From CAYREE01 sp964423225 (GTDB taxonomy: Archaea > Altiarchaeota > Altiarchaeia > IMC4 > SCGC-AAA252-I15), in contig CAYREE010000049.1 in NCBI GenBank assembly GCA_964423225.1, positions 1 through 14,528 of the forward strand: a DNA stretch of 14,528 bases. The letters run 5' to 3'. This document shows, in pieces, positions 7,588 through 13,921 of the stretch. A program made the translations under genes and the position numbers. Each line of letters begins with the position of its first letter. The first letter of the stretch is position 1. The notes below the pieces were generated by a model that was not told where the DNA came from, did not search any database, and was given only the letters and a program-made list of their open reading frames with translations.

Positions 7588-8181
7588 ATGGCTAGTAAAA
7601 AGAAGGCTTCTGATGAAAAGGTTGTTAAGAAAACCGAGGATGAATTAGAATGGCTTAAGAAGCACGATCCCAAAGCAGAAGGGGAGACAGTCGAGGAAGA
7701 AGTCTTTCAGCCAATTAAAACCAAAAAAAAACGCAGTATCCGCCAGATCCTCCGCGATAAAAGGAAAAAAACAATAAATTTCATAAAGAAAAATATCAAA
7801 AAACTCCCAGGTTTGATTTTTATACTCCTTATACTATTTCTGGCTTATCTCTACTATGGTGAGGTAGAAGTCAGAGAAGATGAAATCGTTTTTCAGAAGA
7901 CTACGACAACAACAATCTATTCTGAGAAGAAGATCTTAACAACGACATTATCTGTAACTACAACTACTACAACGACTTCATCGACAAGTTCGTCATCCAC
8001 CTCGTCATCATCCAGTTCTTCGACATCCGAGACAACTGTTGTAACCTTTGGAGTTATGTGCTGGGAGGTGGAGATCCCGAGTAAGGATAATTGCGCTCAT
8101 GCAGACTGCATGACCAAAGGGGAAAGATGCAAGTATCTTACTGGGAACATGGCGGTTGGAGGACGATGCGGCTGCAGATGA
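7588..8181 (+). CDS. Single-span membrane protein with Thr/Ser stalk and Cys-rich tip
   Basis: The 197-residue protein begins with a long, highly charged and mostly basic cytoplasmic part (residues 1-72), with KTKKKRSIRQILRDKRKK just before the membrane. The single transmembrane helix is at about 73-90 (LPGLIFILLILFLAYLYY). Outside follow a Thr/Ser stalk (about 105-150, with nearly unbroken runs of Thr then Ser) and a compact tip of about 45 residues with six cysteines (158, 169, 174, 181, 194, 196). Positive charge inside predicts a cytoplasmic N-terminus. The stalk is a likely site of O-glycosylation, by analogy with other archaeal Thr/Ser-rich surface proteins. The gene diverges from 7118-7522 and converges on GAPDH. 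The function is unknown; the form suggests a tip domain displayed through the S-layer. Confidence 0.8.
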   Translation: MASKKKASDEKVVKKTEDELEWLKKHDPKAEGETVEEEVFQPIKTKKKRSIRQILRDKRKKTINFIKKNIKKLPGLIFILLILFLAYLYYGEVEVREDEIVFQKTTTTTIYSEKKILTTTLSVTTTTTTTSSTSSSSTSSSSSSSTSETTVVTFGVMCWEVEIPSKDNCAHADCMTKGERCKYLTGNMAVGGRCGCR

Positions 8182-8193
8182 AGATATAATTAT

Positions 8194-8212
8194 AAAAAAA
8201 AATAAGAAAAAA
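8194..8212 (-). terminator. T-rich terminator of the GAPDH gene
   Basis: On the minus strand, directly after the GAPDH stop codon, the sequence has runs of six and nine T separated by CTTA. This fits intrinsic archaeal termination on oligo-T. It lies in the 42-bp gap between convergent genes. Confidence 0.55.
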
Positions 8213-8223
8213 TTGGGGGATTC

Positions 8224-9210
8224 TCACCCCATTGCTTTTATCAAGTCTACTACCCTATTCGAGTAGCCACACTCATTATCATACCAGCTTAAAACCTTGA
8301 CCATGTTTCCGCCAATAACCATCGTGGCTTTCGCGTCAAATATGCTTGAATGAGTATTGCCTAGAATGTCTGTAGACACTATTGGTTCTTCAGTATATTC
8401 CAAGACACCTTTAAGCTCTCCTTCAGCATATTTTTTCATAGCAGCATTGATCTCATCAACAGTCGTTTCCTTCTTTACTATCACGACCAAGTCGACAAGA
8501 CTACCATCTGGTACTGGAACTCTCACTGACATTCCATCTAGTTTACCCTGCATTGCAGGAATGACTTTTCCTGTGGCTTTAGCAGCCCCTGTTGTCGTGG
8601 GTACGATGTTTACAGCACCTGCTCTCGCTCTCCGTAAGTCTTTGTGTGGTCCGTCAACCATCCGCTGGTCGGCTGTATATCCATGGATCGTTGTCATCAA
8701 ACCCTTTTCGATCCCGAACTCAGTATCAAGTACGTGGACTACTGGGACCAGACAGTTTGTAGTGCATGATGCATTGTCAAAGACTTCAACACCCTCGGAT
8801 TCATTGTCATTGACTCCATGAACTATGCTTGGCATATCGCCTTTTCCAGGAGCGCTTATAATCACTCTTTTAGCACCAGCCTTCAAATGTTTCTCAGCAT
8901 CCTCTTTCTTCCTGAAAAAACCTGTCGACTCGACGACAACATCGACGCCAAGATCGCTCCATGGAAGGTTCTCAGGATCTCTCTCACCCAGAACCTTGAT
9001 CTCCTTCCCATCGATCACAAGACCGTTTTCAGATGCTTTTACTTCTCCCGGATACTTACCATGCACACTATCATATTTGAATAAGTGAGCAAGAGTTTTA
9101 GCATCAGTCAAATCGTTTACAGCAACAAAATCAACTCCCCCTTTTTTCAGACCAGCTCGAAGGACAAGCCTTCCGATCCGTCCGAATCCATTAATAGCAA
9201 CTTTAACCAT
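8224..9210 (-). CDS. gap: Glyceraldehyde-3-phosphate dehydrogenase, class I (bacterial type)
   Basis: The 328-residue protein is full length for the family. The NAD-binding fold opens with INGFGRIGR (residues 6-14), and VNDLTD (31-36) has the acidic residue typical of NAD preference. The catalytic cysteine is in ASCTTN (Cys149) and its histidine partner in TTIHGYTADQR (His176). It oxidises glyceraldehyde 3-phosphate with phosphate to 1,3-bisphosphoglycerate in central carbon metabolism. The sequence is of the phosphorylating bacterial/eukaryotic class, whereas most archaea use a distant class II enzyme, so acquisition by transfer is likely. The start is fixed by GAGGTG 8 bases before the ATG. 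A TATA box and a palindrome upstream suggest its own regulated promoter, separate from the gene behind it on the same strand. Confidence 0.96.
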   Translation of the reverse strand: MVKVAINGFGRIGRLVLRAGLKKGGVDFVAVNDLTDAKTLAHLFKYDSVHGKYPGEVKASENGLVIDGKEIKVLGERDPENLPWSDLGVDVVVESTGFFRKKEDAEKHLKAGAKRVIISAPGKGDMPSIVHGVNDNESEGVEVFDNASCTTNCLVPVVHVLDTEFGIEKGLMTTIHGYTADQRMVDGPHKDLRRARAGAVNIVPTTTGAAKATGKVIPAMQGKLDGMSVRVPVPDGSLVDLVVIVKKETTVDEINAAMKKYAEGELKGVLEYTEEPIVSTDILGNTHSSIFDAKATMVIGGNMVKVLSWYDNECGYSNRVVDLIKAMG

Positions 9211-9218
9211 GATTTTTA

Positions 9219-9224
9219 CACCTC
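9219..9224 (-). promoter_or_regulatory. Ribosome-binding site of GAPDH
   Basis: GAGGTG on the minus strand stands 8 bases before the ATG at 9210 and confirms the start codon. Confidence 0.8.
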
Positions 9225-9233
9225 ATTTTTTTC

Positions 9234-9249
9234 GGTAATATGTATTACC
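9234..9249. promoter_or_regulatory. Perfect palindrome over predicted GAPDH transcription start (possible operator)
   Basis: GGTAATA (9234-9240), TG, and TATTACC (9243-9249) form a perfect inverted repeat. It begins 8 bp downstream of the presumed TATA box and overlaps the position, near 9235, where transcription should start. A homodimeric repressor bound here would block the GAPDH promoter. The operator role is inferred. Confidence 0.5.
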
Positions 9250-9256
9250 CATACGG

Positions 9257-9263
9257 TTTAAAA
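9257..9263 (-). promoter_or_regulatory. TATA box of GAPDH
   Basis: TTTTAAA on the minus strand, within CATTTTAAACC, lies about 50 bp before the start codon and just beyond the end of the membrane protein gene. It predicts a leader of about 25 bases containing the GAGGTG site. Confidence 0.5.
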
Positions 9264-9267
9264 TGGC

Positions 9268-10956
9268 TTATTCTATATTGGCTAGGATTCTAGTGATGAT
9301 TTTATTTGGATTTAATGGTTGTTCTGCTCCTGCTAACATCAGTATATAAATCTCATTATATTCTAGTAATGGTGTGTCTATGTTATCAAGAGTCAGTCCA
9401 TCCAGTATCTCAGATAATCCGGAGGGTAATACCAATATCAGATAAAATATGAGTAATACCCTTATATGAACGGTATTATCCTTGATGATGAGTGTTATCA
9501 CATATGCGCTAAACAGGGTTAATATCATCATGAACGGAATCAATATTTTTGTCGTGTCATTGAACATCCCATAGTCAAATAATGAGATGGTCATAACTGC
9601 TATTATTGATGTCCAGATGATGGAGGGTATATGCAGTTGTTTCAACCTACATATCAATACTATCAATGCAAAGGGAATCAACTCCATGAATATGTAGAAG
9701 ATGTATCTGAATAGGCCAATATTCATGAATAAGTATGGATTCAATGAGATGGATGGTGGTGGATATTGTTTGTTGAGATAAAATAGGAGTATGAGTATTA
9801 CAAATCCGATAGTAACTGATAATTCAACGAATGATTTTATAATTCCCCTATTGATGTTCTTTATATGTTTTCTATCTGGAATCAGTTTAGCGATTAGATA
9901 ATATGAGTACACCATCATTATACCAACCCAAGAGAATACTGTGCTTGAGATCAAGAACGTGGAACATAAGGCCAATGGGAATTTTAAGAGGTTTTTCTTA
10001 TATACGCTTATCAGTGAGAGTGTGATAAGGCAAGGTATGAGATGTTGTGGCGTCCATTGCCAGTAGCTAATGAAATTTCCTAATGGGGCATAATATGGTG
10101 TAAAAATCTCGTTTTGCGTGATTAGCGCCCTTTCTATATAGTAGTATTTTTCACTCATATCAATCTTTGCCTGGATTAGCAGGATAATCCAGAATATCTT
10201 ATACCAGAAATTCAATCCTGTAAGAAGAAGGAGGGCTATGAAGAAGATCCCCCAACTTTTACCAATTATCACAATGTTAAAAAGACTTTTTAATATGATC
10301 GGGGCGAGTAATAGCGATAATATCAGGCCTATCATACTCCATAAGAAGAAACTCATTGATAGGAGCCAGGATAATAACTCTATATCATTGATGGTATGGA
10401 AAGTAAGCAATATTTTAAGGATATATGTGGGTGGTAGATACATGCCATGATAATAGATCAGTTTTGATTCAGGGTCTATCTTCTCAGTTGATAGTGTCTG
10501 GTCAAAGAACATCATTGTTGGATTCAACGGATCTTCATATATGCTTAATAATAGGCTTCTGTTTCGAACCCAGTCCCGGTTGATCCTATTATCTGTGTAC
10601 AGTCTTCCATAGCTTATTGAAAGGATAAGGAGCATTATTATGAAATAGTCTAGGCGGATCGTATATCCCTCCTGGATGATGTCAACCTTGTCATCTATTA
10701 TTTGTCTTACTGATCTGATGTAAAAGTAGGCTATTGTTATAATTGAAATTATCTTTATGATGGTGTTTGGGGATACTATTAGTAGAAATGGTGTGATGCA
10801 GGCAATCATGTATGTTAGTAATATGATGACTATGGTCTTGATCATCCTATTTGAAATATGGATTGTTCCTGGTTTGTTCATATGACCATGCATTGGTTTT
10901 TTAATTATAAAATTAAATGTCTTTCGATCTATGATTATTTTTAAGGTTTTATTCAT
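9268..10956 (-). CDS. Polytopic membrane protein, possible GT-C glycosyltransferase
   Basis: The 562-residue protein is very hydrophobic, with roughly ten to twelve membrane segments starting near residue 39 after a basic N-terminal tail. The first large loop (about 117-176) is probably outside the cell and carries DNRINRDWVRNRS, EDPLNP and YYHGMYLPP. A second motif, SYWQWTPQHLIP (about 297-308), follows in a later loop. Paired YYxxxYLPP and WxPQH motifs in a protein of this length and topology recall GT-C-fold membrane glycosyltransferases, which transfer sugars from lipid carriers on the outer face. This assignment is tentative, because the catalytic acidic residues cannot be fixed by eye. 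The sequence is rich in Ile and AT-rich codons. A TATA-like CATTAAACC about 27 bp before the ATG suits a leaderless mRNA. The gene diverges from scpA. Confidence 0.7.
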   Translation of the reverse strand: MNKTLKIIIDRKTFNFIIKKPMHGHMNKPGTIHISNRMIKTIVIILLTYMIACITPFLLIVSPNTIIKIISIITIAYFYIRSVRQIIDDKVDIIQEGYTIRLDYFIIMLLILSISYGRLYTDNRINRDWVRNRSLLLSIYEDPLNPTMMFFDQTLSTEKIDPESKLIYYHGMYLPPTYILKILLTFHTINDIELLSWLLSMSFFLWSMIGLILSLLLAPIILKSLFNIVIIGKSWGIFFIALLLLTGLNFWYKIFWIILLIQAKIDMSEKYYYIERALITQNEIFTPYYAPLGNFISYWQWTPQHLIPCLITLSLISVYKKNLLKFPLALCSTFLISSTVFSWVGIMMVYSYYLIAKLIPDRKHIKNINRGIIKSFVELSVTIGFVILILLFYLNKQYPPPSISLNPYLFMNIGLFRYIFYIFMELIPFALIVLICRLKQLHIPSIIWTSIIAVMTISLFDYGMFNDTTKILIPFMMILTLFSAYVITLIIKDNTVHIRVLLIFYLILVLPSGLSEILDGLTLDNIDTPLLEYNEIYILMLAGAEQPLNPNKIITRILANIE

Positions 10957-10998
10957 AATATTATCACTAAGGGTGGATTGGTTTAATGAGGCTGGACA
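10957..10998. promoter_or_regulatory. Divergent promoter region of membrane protein gene and scpA
   Basis: The 42-bp gap contains CATTAAACC on the minus strand (about 10979-10987), centred about 27 bp from the membrane protein ATG. For the plus strand, an AATATTATC stretch (about 10957-10965) lies about 39 bp from the scpA ATG, and GAGG at 10987-10991 is a possible ribosome-binding site for scpA. Confidence 0.4.
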
Positions 10999-11697
10999 AT
11001 GGAAGAACTAGATACCCTTATGGAGAGCGAAGACCTTACTTGGCGCGATATTCTTACAGAGGTTCTAAAGGGTCTTAATCCTTGGGATATTGACTTGGTA
11101 GAGCTTGCAACCCGGTATTCTATTAAAGTTGATGAGATGAGGGAGATGAATTTCAAGGTTCCAGCTAATGTCATCCTTGTATCATCAGTATTATTGAGGA
11201 TGAAGGCAGACATACTAACTCCTAAAAAGGATGACTATATTAATTATGCGGAGTCATTTGATTTCATATTCAACAGCCAGTTTCCAACTCGTGCACTATT
11301 GACTTCTGATGGGGAGCCGTATCCGATCTCGATTAAGCCGACGCGAACCCTCACCCGTAGGGTCACAGCCAATGAATTGATTGAGGCTATACAAAGTGCT
11401 TTATCTGAGAGGACAAATGTGAAGAATAAGCTTGTTGAGGTTAAGGATAATTCCGGTCGTGTGAGGGAGATTGTCATCGAGCCTGAAGTCAATATGATGG
11501 TGATAATCGATGAGACCTATAAACAGATATTATCATTGCTATCAGGGGAAAATGTGGCATTGTTTTCAGACATAGCGAAGACGCGGGATGATATCATGTC
11601 TAAATTCTTATCAATACTGCATTTGTCTAATGATATGAAGGTTGCTTTAAAGCAGGATCAGTTGTTTGGTGAGATATACATTCATCCAATGGGATGA
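10999..11697 (+). CDS. scpA: Chromosome segregation and condensation protein ScpA (kleisin)
   Basis: The 232-residue protein has the ScpA N-terminal signature: WRDIL, then LNPWDIDLVELATRY, then VPANVILVSSVLLRMKADIL (residues 20-73), which in the family forms the helical domain that binds the neck of SMC. A charged middle part (about 80-150) is followed by a C-terminal winged helix (about 175-232) of the type that binds the SMC head and closes the ring. It should act on the nucleoid with SMC, holding DNA loops for chromosome compaction. In many archaea scpA adjoins smc or scpB; here neither is next to it, and the neighbours are a divergent membrane protein and a convergent phosphatase. Two consecutive TGA codons end the frame. 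Confidence 0.88.
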   Translation: MEELDTLMESEDLTWRDILTEVLKGLNPWDIDLVELATRYSIKVDEMREMNFKVPANVILVSSVLLRMKADILTPKKDDYINYAESFDFIFNSQFPTRALLTSDGEPYPISIKPTRTLTRRVTANELIEAIQSALSERTNVKNKLVEVKDNSGRVREIVIEPEVNMMVIIDETYKQILSLLSGENVALFSDIAKTRDDIMSKFLSILHLSNDMKVALKQDQLFGEIYIHPMG

Positions 11698-11712
11698 TGA
11701 TTTAATCGGTAA

Positions 11713-11787
11713 TTCTTCTACGAGCTTCTTCACTGATTTCTTCTACGAGCTTCTTCACTGATTTCTTCTACGAGCTTCTTCACTGAT
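11713..11787. repeat. Perfect 3 x 25-bp tandem repeat
   Basis: Three identical 25-bp units lie end to end at 11713-11737, 11738-11762 and 11763-11787, marked by CGAGC at 11721, 11746 and 11771. They span the 3' end of the minus-strand phosphatase gene, whose stop codon lies in the middle copy, and the gap to scpA. Because 25 is not a multiple of three, the repeat changes the encoded C-terminus. Confidence 0.95.
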
Positions 11788-13011
11788 TTTTCTAAGCACT
11801 GCAGTAGAGTCTCTTGCAAGGGTCTTCATACCTTCATGGACTACCTCTTTTGGTAGTAGAACATCCATTAAGGCAACTTCAGTAATCACTGGATCATAAC
11901 GCTTTGTTGCTGCGTCAAAGGGTGCTAATGCACCGCTTTCCATTAACCTAGTCATTATTTTCACGTATGCGTCACCCGAACCTGTGGTTGGTTTTCCATC
12001 GAATTCCATTGGTTTGGGTACATGGGGTTTCCCATCCTTTCCTATTGCTATTGTCCCATCTATAGCCCTTATGACTGGGACTTCCTTGCCATCATGATCA
12101 AGGACCTTGGCTTGAGGGCCTTCTCCATCTATCTTGAATTCTCCTTCTATTGGAGCCCATCTATATGCTTCCATCGAGGGTAGTTGGGCTAGTCTGAAGT
12201 TATCAACATTAGTCTGGTCGGGTGTGATATTGAATCCCTGAACCTTTGAGAAGAAGTCGTCTCTAAGGTCTCCAAAGCCGAATAAGGGGCCATAGATGCC
12301 ACGCTGTTCAATTAGTTGTAGACCGCGCCTACCTCCATCAGCCTTGCTCACATCCTTGTGAACGAATGTTACAGTGGTATTCGTTGTCAGTGTGCGGATG
12401 TTATCCCAGTCTATCTGTCCTTTCGTATCTGAAGAATCACCTTCTAGTATCCTCATTACTTGGTCCGGACCCTCGCCTTTTTTAAGTTTTTCCAGGGTTA
12501 CTATGCCATTACATCCTGCCCTAAGTCTGGCGTCTGGATTGCCTTCCCTGATACTATTGATGAGATCGACTGTTAGAAGCTTCTCTAATAGATCCTTGTT
12601 TGGGACATTAAGGCTCCATAGTGTATCCCACTGGCATCGCCCATCGGCTATCCCAGTTAATGCATTAAGACTTGCACCTTGCTCGGGCACTACGATCGTG
12701 CGCTGCATTGCAGCTTCTCGTTCTCCCACGCCTATTTGATCGAAAGTAGGCAGGACAAGTTTTTGTTCGACGAATTGTAGGGGTCTGTTTGTGACGAATA
12801 AGATTGCTCCACCACCCTCTTGGTATCTGGCGTTTATGCCTGGGACTTCTGGGTGTATCTCGCCTTTACCTCCTTTTTCACCGATCTTCTGCAAGTCTAA
12901 AGCACCATCGATATCTAGGACTGTAACACCACAGTATGCCTGCCTGTCTAAAAGACGCCTTAATTGCGCCTCGGGTATCTGACCCTCTCGAGGGGCAATG
13001 AATTTTTGCAT
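11755..13011 (-). CDS. HAD-superfamily (IIB-like) phosphatase with long C-terminal extension
   Basis: With the start at the ATG at 13011 the protein has 418 residues. HAD motif I is VLDIDGAL (Asp33 and Asp35, nucleophile and acid/base), motif II is LFVTNRP (Thr74), motif III is probably DVSKADGG (Lys223), and motif IV is FGFGDLRDDFF (Asp248, Asp251 and Asp252). A lysine followed by a GD...DD motif is typical of the Cof/sugar-phosphatase branch (subfamily IIB), including sucrose, trehalose and mannosyl-glycerate phosphatases. The large cap between motifs II and III fits, but about 165 residues after motif IV are unexplained. The ATG at 13071 would add 20 residues; 13011 is preferred because GTTATTTAAG lies about 29 bp upstream. 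The C-terminus ends inside a tandem repeat. The substrate is unknown. Confidence 0.7.
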   Translation of the reverse strand: MQKFIAPREGQIPEAQLRRLLDRQAYCGVTVLDIDGALDLQKIGEKGGKGEIHPEVPGINARYQEGGGAILFVTNRPLQFVEQKLVLPTFDQIGVGEREAAMQRTIVVPEQGASLNALTGIADGRCQWDTLWSLNVPNKDLLEKLLTVDLINSIREGNPDARLRAGCNGIVTLEKLKKGEGPDQVMRILEGDSSDTKGQIDWDNIRTLTTNTTVTFVHKDVSKADGGRRGLQLIEQRGIYGPLFGFGDLRDDFFSKVQGFNITPDQTNVDNFRLAQLPSMEAYRWAPIEGEFKIDGEGPQAKVLDHDGKEVPVIRAIDGTIAIGKDGKPHVPKPMEFDGKPTTGSGDAYVKIMTRLMESGALAPFDAATKRYDPVITEVALMDVLLPKEVVHEGMKTLARDSTAVLRKISEEARRRNQ

Positions 13012-13035
13012 ATAGTATTTAGGGTAATAGGAAAA

Positions 13036-13062
13036 CTTAAATAACCAAGTGTTTTTAAATGG
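13036..13062. promoter_or_regulatory. Divergent TATA boxes
   Basis: CTTAAATAAC (13036-13045) reads as a TATA-like element on the minus strand about 29 bp from the ATG at 13011. GTTTTTAAATGG (13051-13062) reads as one on the plus strand about 38 bp from the ATG at 13095, leaving a short leader with a GTGGT-type ribosome-binding site. This layout supports both chosen starts. Confidence 0.45.
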
Positions 13063-13094
13063 TGAGACCATATATTTGTATCTGAGTGGTTAAT

Positions 13095-13517
13095 ATGACT
13101 GTTTTAAACTATCGAATAAACAAGTTAAGTTGTGAAAGGCAGGACAAGACTGTAAAGACAGTTGAAGTAAACGCGAACTCAACAATAGCCTCTATTAAGA
13201 AGGGAAAAGAAAAAAGGGTGGGAGACTACCTTTTAGTCAACTTCAGATACGATGTTGAATATTCACCCGAGATCGGGCATATAAAGATCGAGGGAAGCCT
13301 CTGGTATACACATGACAAATTGGCAAGCGTATACAAAGAGGAGAAGGATAGGATCGAGTTAGGCAATGAGGCTATACAGGAGATATCGACAGCTATCATC
13401 CAAGAATCTATTATAGAGGCTTTAAACCTCTCCAAGAGACTTGGGCTTCCAGCTCCGCTTCAGCTTCCGTCAGTCAATGTTAAGAAGGACAAGATAAAGT
13501 TCCCAAAAGCAAGCTGA
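13095..13517 (+). CDS. Conserved hypothetical protein, possibly SecB-like fold
   Basis: The 140-residue protein starts at ATG 13095; an in-frame GTG at 13086 is possible but sits in the likely ribosome-binding site. The N-terminal two thirds alternate beta strands (LLVNFRYDVEYSPEIGHIKI, EGSLWYTHD), followed by a helix-rich part (about 78-115) and a proline-rich tail (LGLPAPLQLPSVNV) with a lysine-rich end. No signal peptide is present, so it is cytosolic. The strand-then-helix order and the YSPEIGHIKIEG motif recall small archaeal proteins compared with the export chaperone SecB, but this is a weak match from memory. The stop codon is 8 bp before the ATG of the zinc-finger gene, so the two are co-transcribed and perhaps translationally coupled. 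Confidence 0.7.
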   Translation: MTVLNYRINKLSCERQDKTVKTVEVNANSTIASIKKGKEKRVGDYLLVNFRYDVEYSPEIGHIKIEGSLWYTHDKLASVYKEEKDRIELGNEAIQEISTAIIQESIIEALNLSKRLGLPAPLQLPSVNVKKDKIKFPKAS

Positions 13518-13525
13518 GCTAAAGG

Positions 13526-13705
13526 ATGGACACGATCGGCTTATGCGATATTTGTGGCGGCCCTAATGCTGATTTTTCTTGTAAGCTTTGCGGTAAGAGG
13601 GTTTGCGTAAAATGTCTTAGTGTAGGCGGTTCATGTAGAAACTGCCTTGATGGGGGACAGATTATCGATGCAAGAAAGACTGGTCAAACCCTGATGGACC
13701 TCTGA
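13526..13705 (+). CDS. 59-residue zinc-finger protein
   Basis: This short frame starts at ATG 13526, 8 bp after the preceding stop codon, and ends at TGA 13703-13705. It encodes eight cysteines in paired form: CDIC (7, 10), CKLC (19, 22), CVKC (27, 30) and CRNC (37, 40), with the sequence CGKRVCVKC in the middle, enough to bind two zinc ions in a RING/B-box-like or double zinc-ribbon arrangement. The tail of about 19 residues is charged. It most likely acts as a small protein- or nucleic-acid-binding adaptor and shares an operon with the protein at 13095-13517. AAAGG directly abuts the ATG, so initiation probably relies on coupling with the upstream gene. Confidence 0.75.
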   Translation: MDTIGLCDICGGPNADFSCKLCGKRVCVKCLSVGGSCRNCLDGGQIIDARKTGQTLMDL

Positions 13706-13706
13706 T

Positions 13707-13726
13707 TATCTTTTTTTATATTCTTA
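13707..13726 (+). terminator. T-rich terminator
   Basis: A run of seven T within TATCTTTTTTTATATTCTTA immediately follows the zinc-finger gene stop codon and fits archaeal intrinsic termination. It lies in the 27-bp gap before the convergent homocitrate-synthase fragment. Confidence 0.55.
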
Positions 13727-13732
13727 TCGTCT

Positions 13733-13915
13733 TTATCCTGGGGGTGTTACAGTCATTATTTTCCTAGCATGTTCTGGGAATTTTGCGATAAAGAGGACTT
13801 CGTCTTCTGTCAATGGTTTTTGTGTATGTACATTAGCGTATCTTACTAACTCTAGGATATCTTTTGCATGATAGTCGTCAGCGAATATTATCTCGTAACG
13901 ACCTGCCCCGTTCAT
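13733..13915 (-). pseudogene. C-terminal piece of homocitrate-synthase-like enzyme, after an in-frame stop
   Basis: This 60-residue frame continues, in the same reading frame, the enzyme encoded at 13922-14528. The sequence runs GEFSGM, TAA, GFMNGAGRYE, and on through ILELVRYANVHTQKPLTEDE (about residues 20-39) and LFIAKFPEHARKI. This is the typical C-terminal subdomain of homocitrate synthase/isopropylmalate synthase-family proteins and would not fold as an independent enzyme. If the stop is real the fragment is either dead or is translated by re-initiation at ATG 13915, which follows TAAGGGTTC directly. The frame ends at TAA 13735-13733. Confidence 0.75.
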
Positions 13916-13921
13916 GAACCC

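Noticed and set aside
8357..8821. 154-codon plus-strand frame
   Set aside because: It is antisense to the well-conserved GAPDH gene and its translation resembles nothing.
11713..11787. Possible CRISPR array
   Set aside because: The 25-bp copies are directly adjacent with no spacers, only three in number, and lie within a coding end; this is a simple tandem duplication.
12374..12982. Two plus-strand frames of 121 and 63 codons
   Set aside because: Both are antisense to the HAD-like gene, whose four catalytic motifs are intact.
13012..13071. 20-residue N-terminal extension of the HAD protein from ATG 13071
   Set aside because: It would cover both divergent TATA-like elements, and the added residues resemble no part of the HAD fold; kept only as an alternative start.
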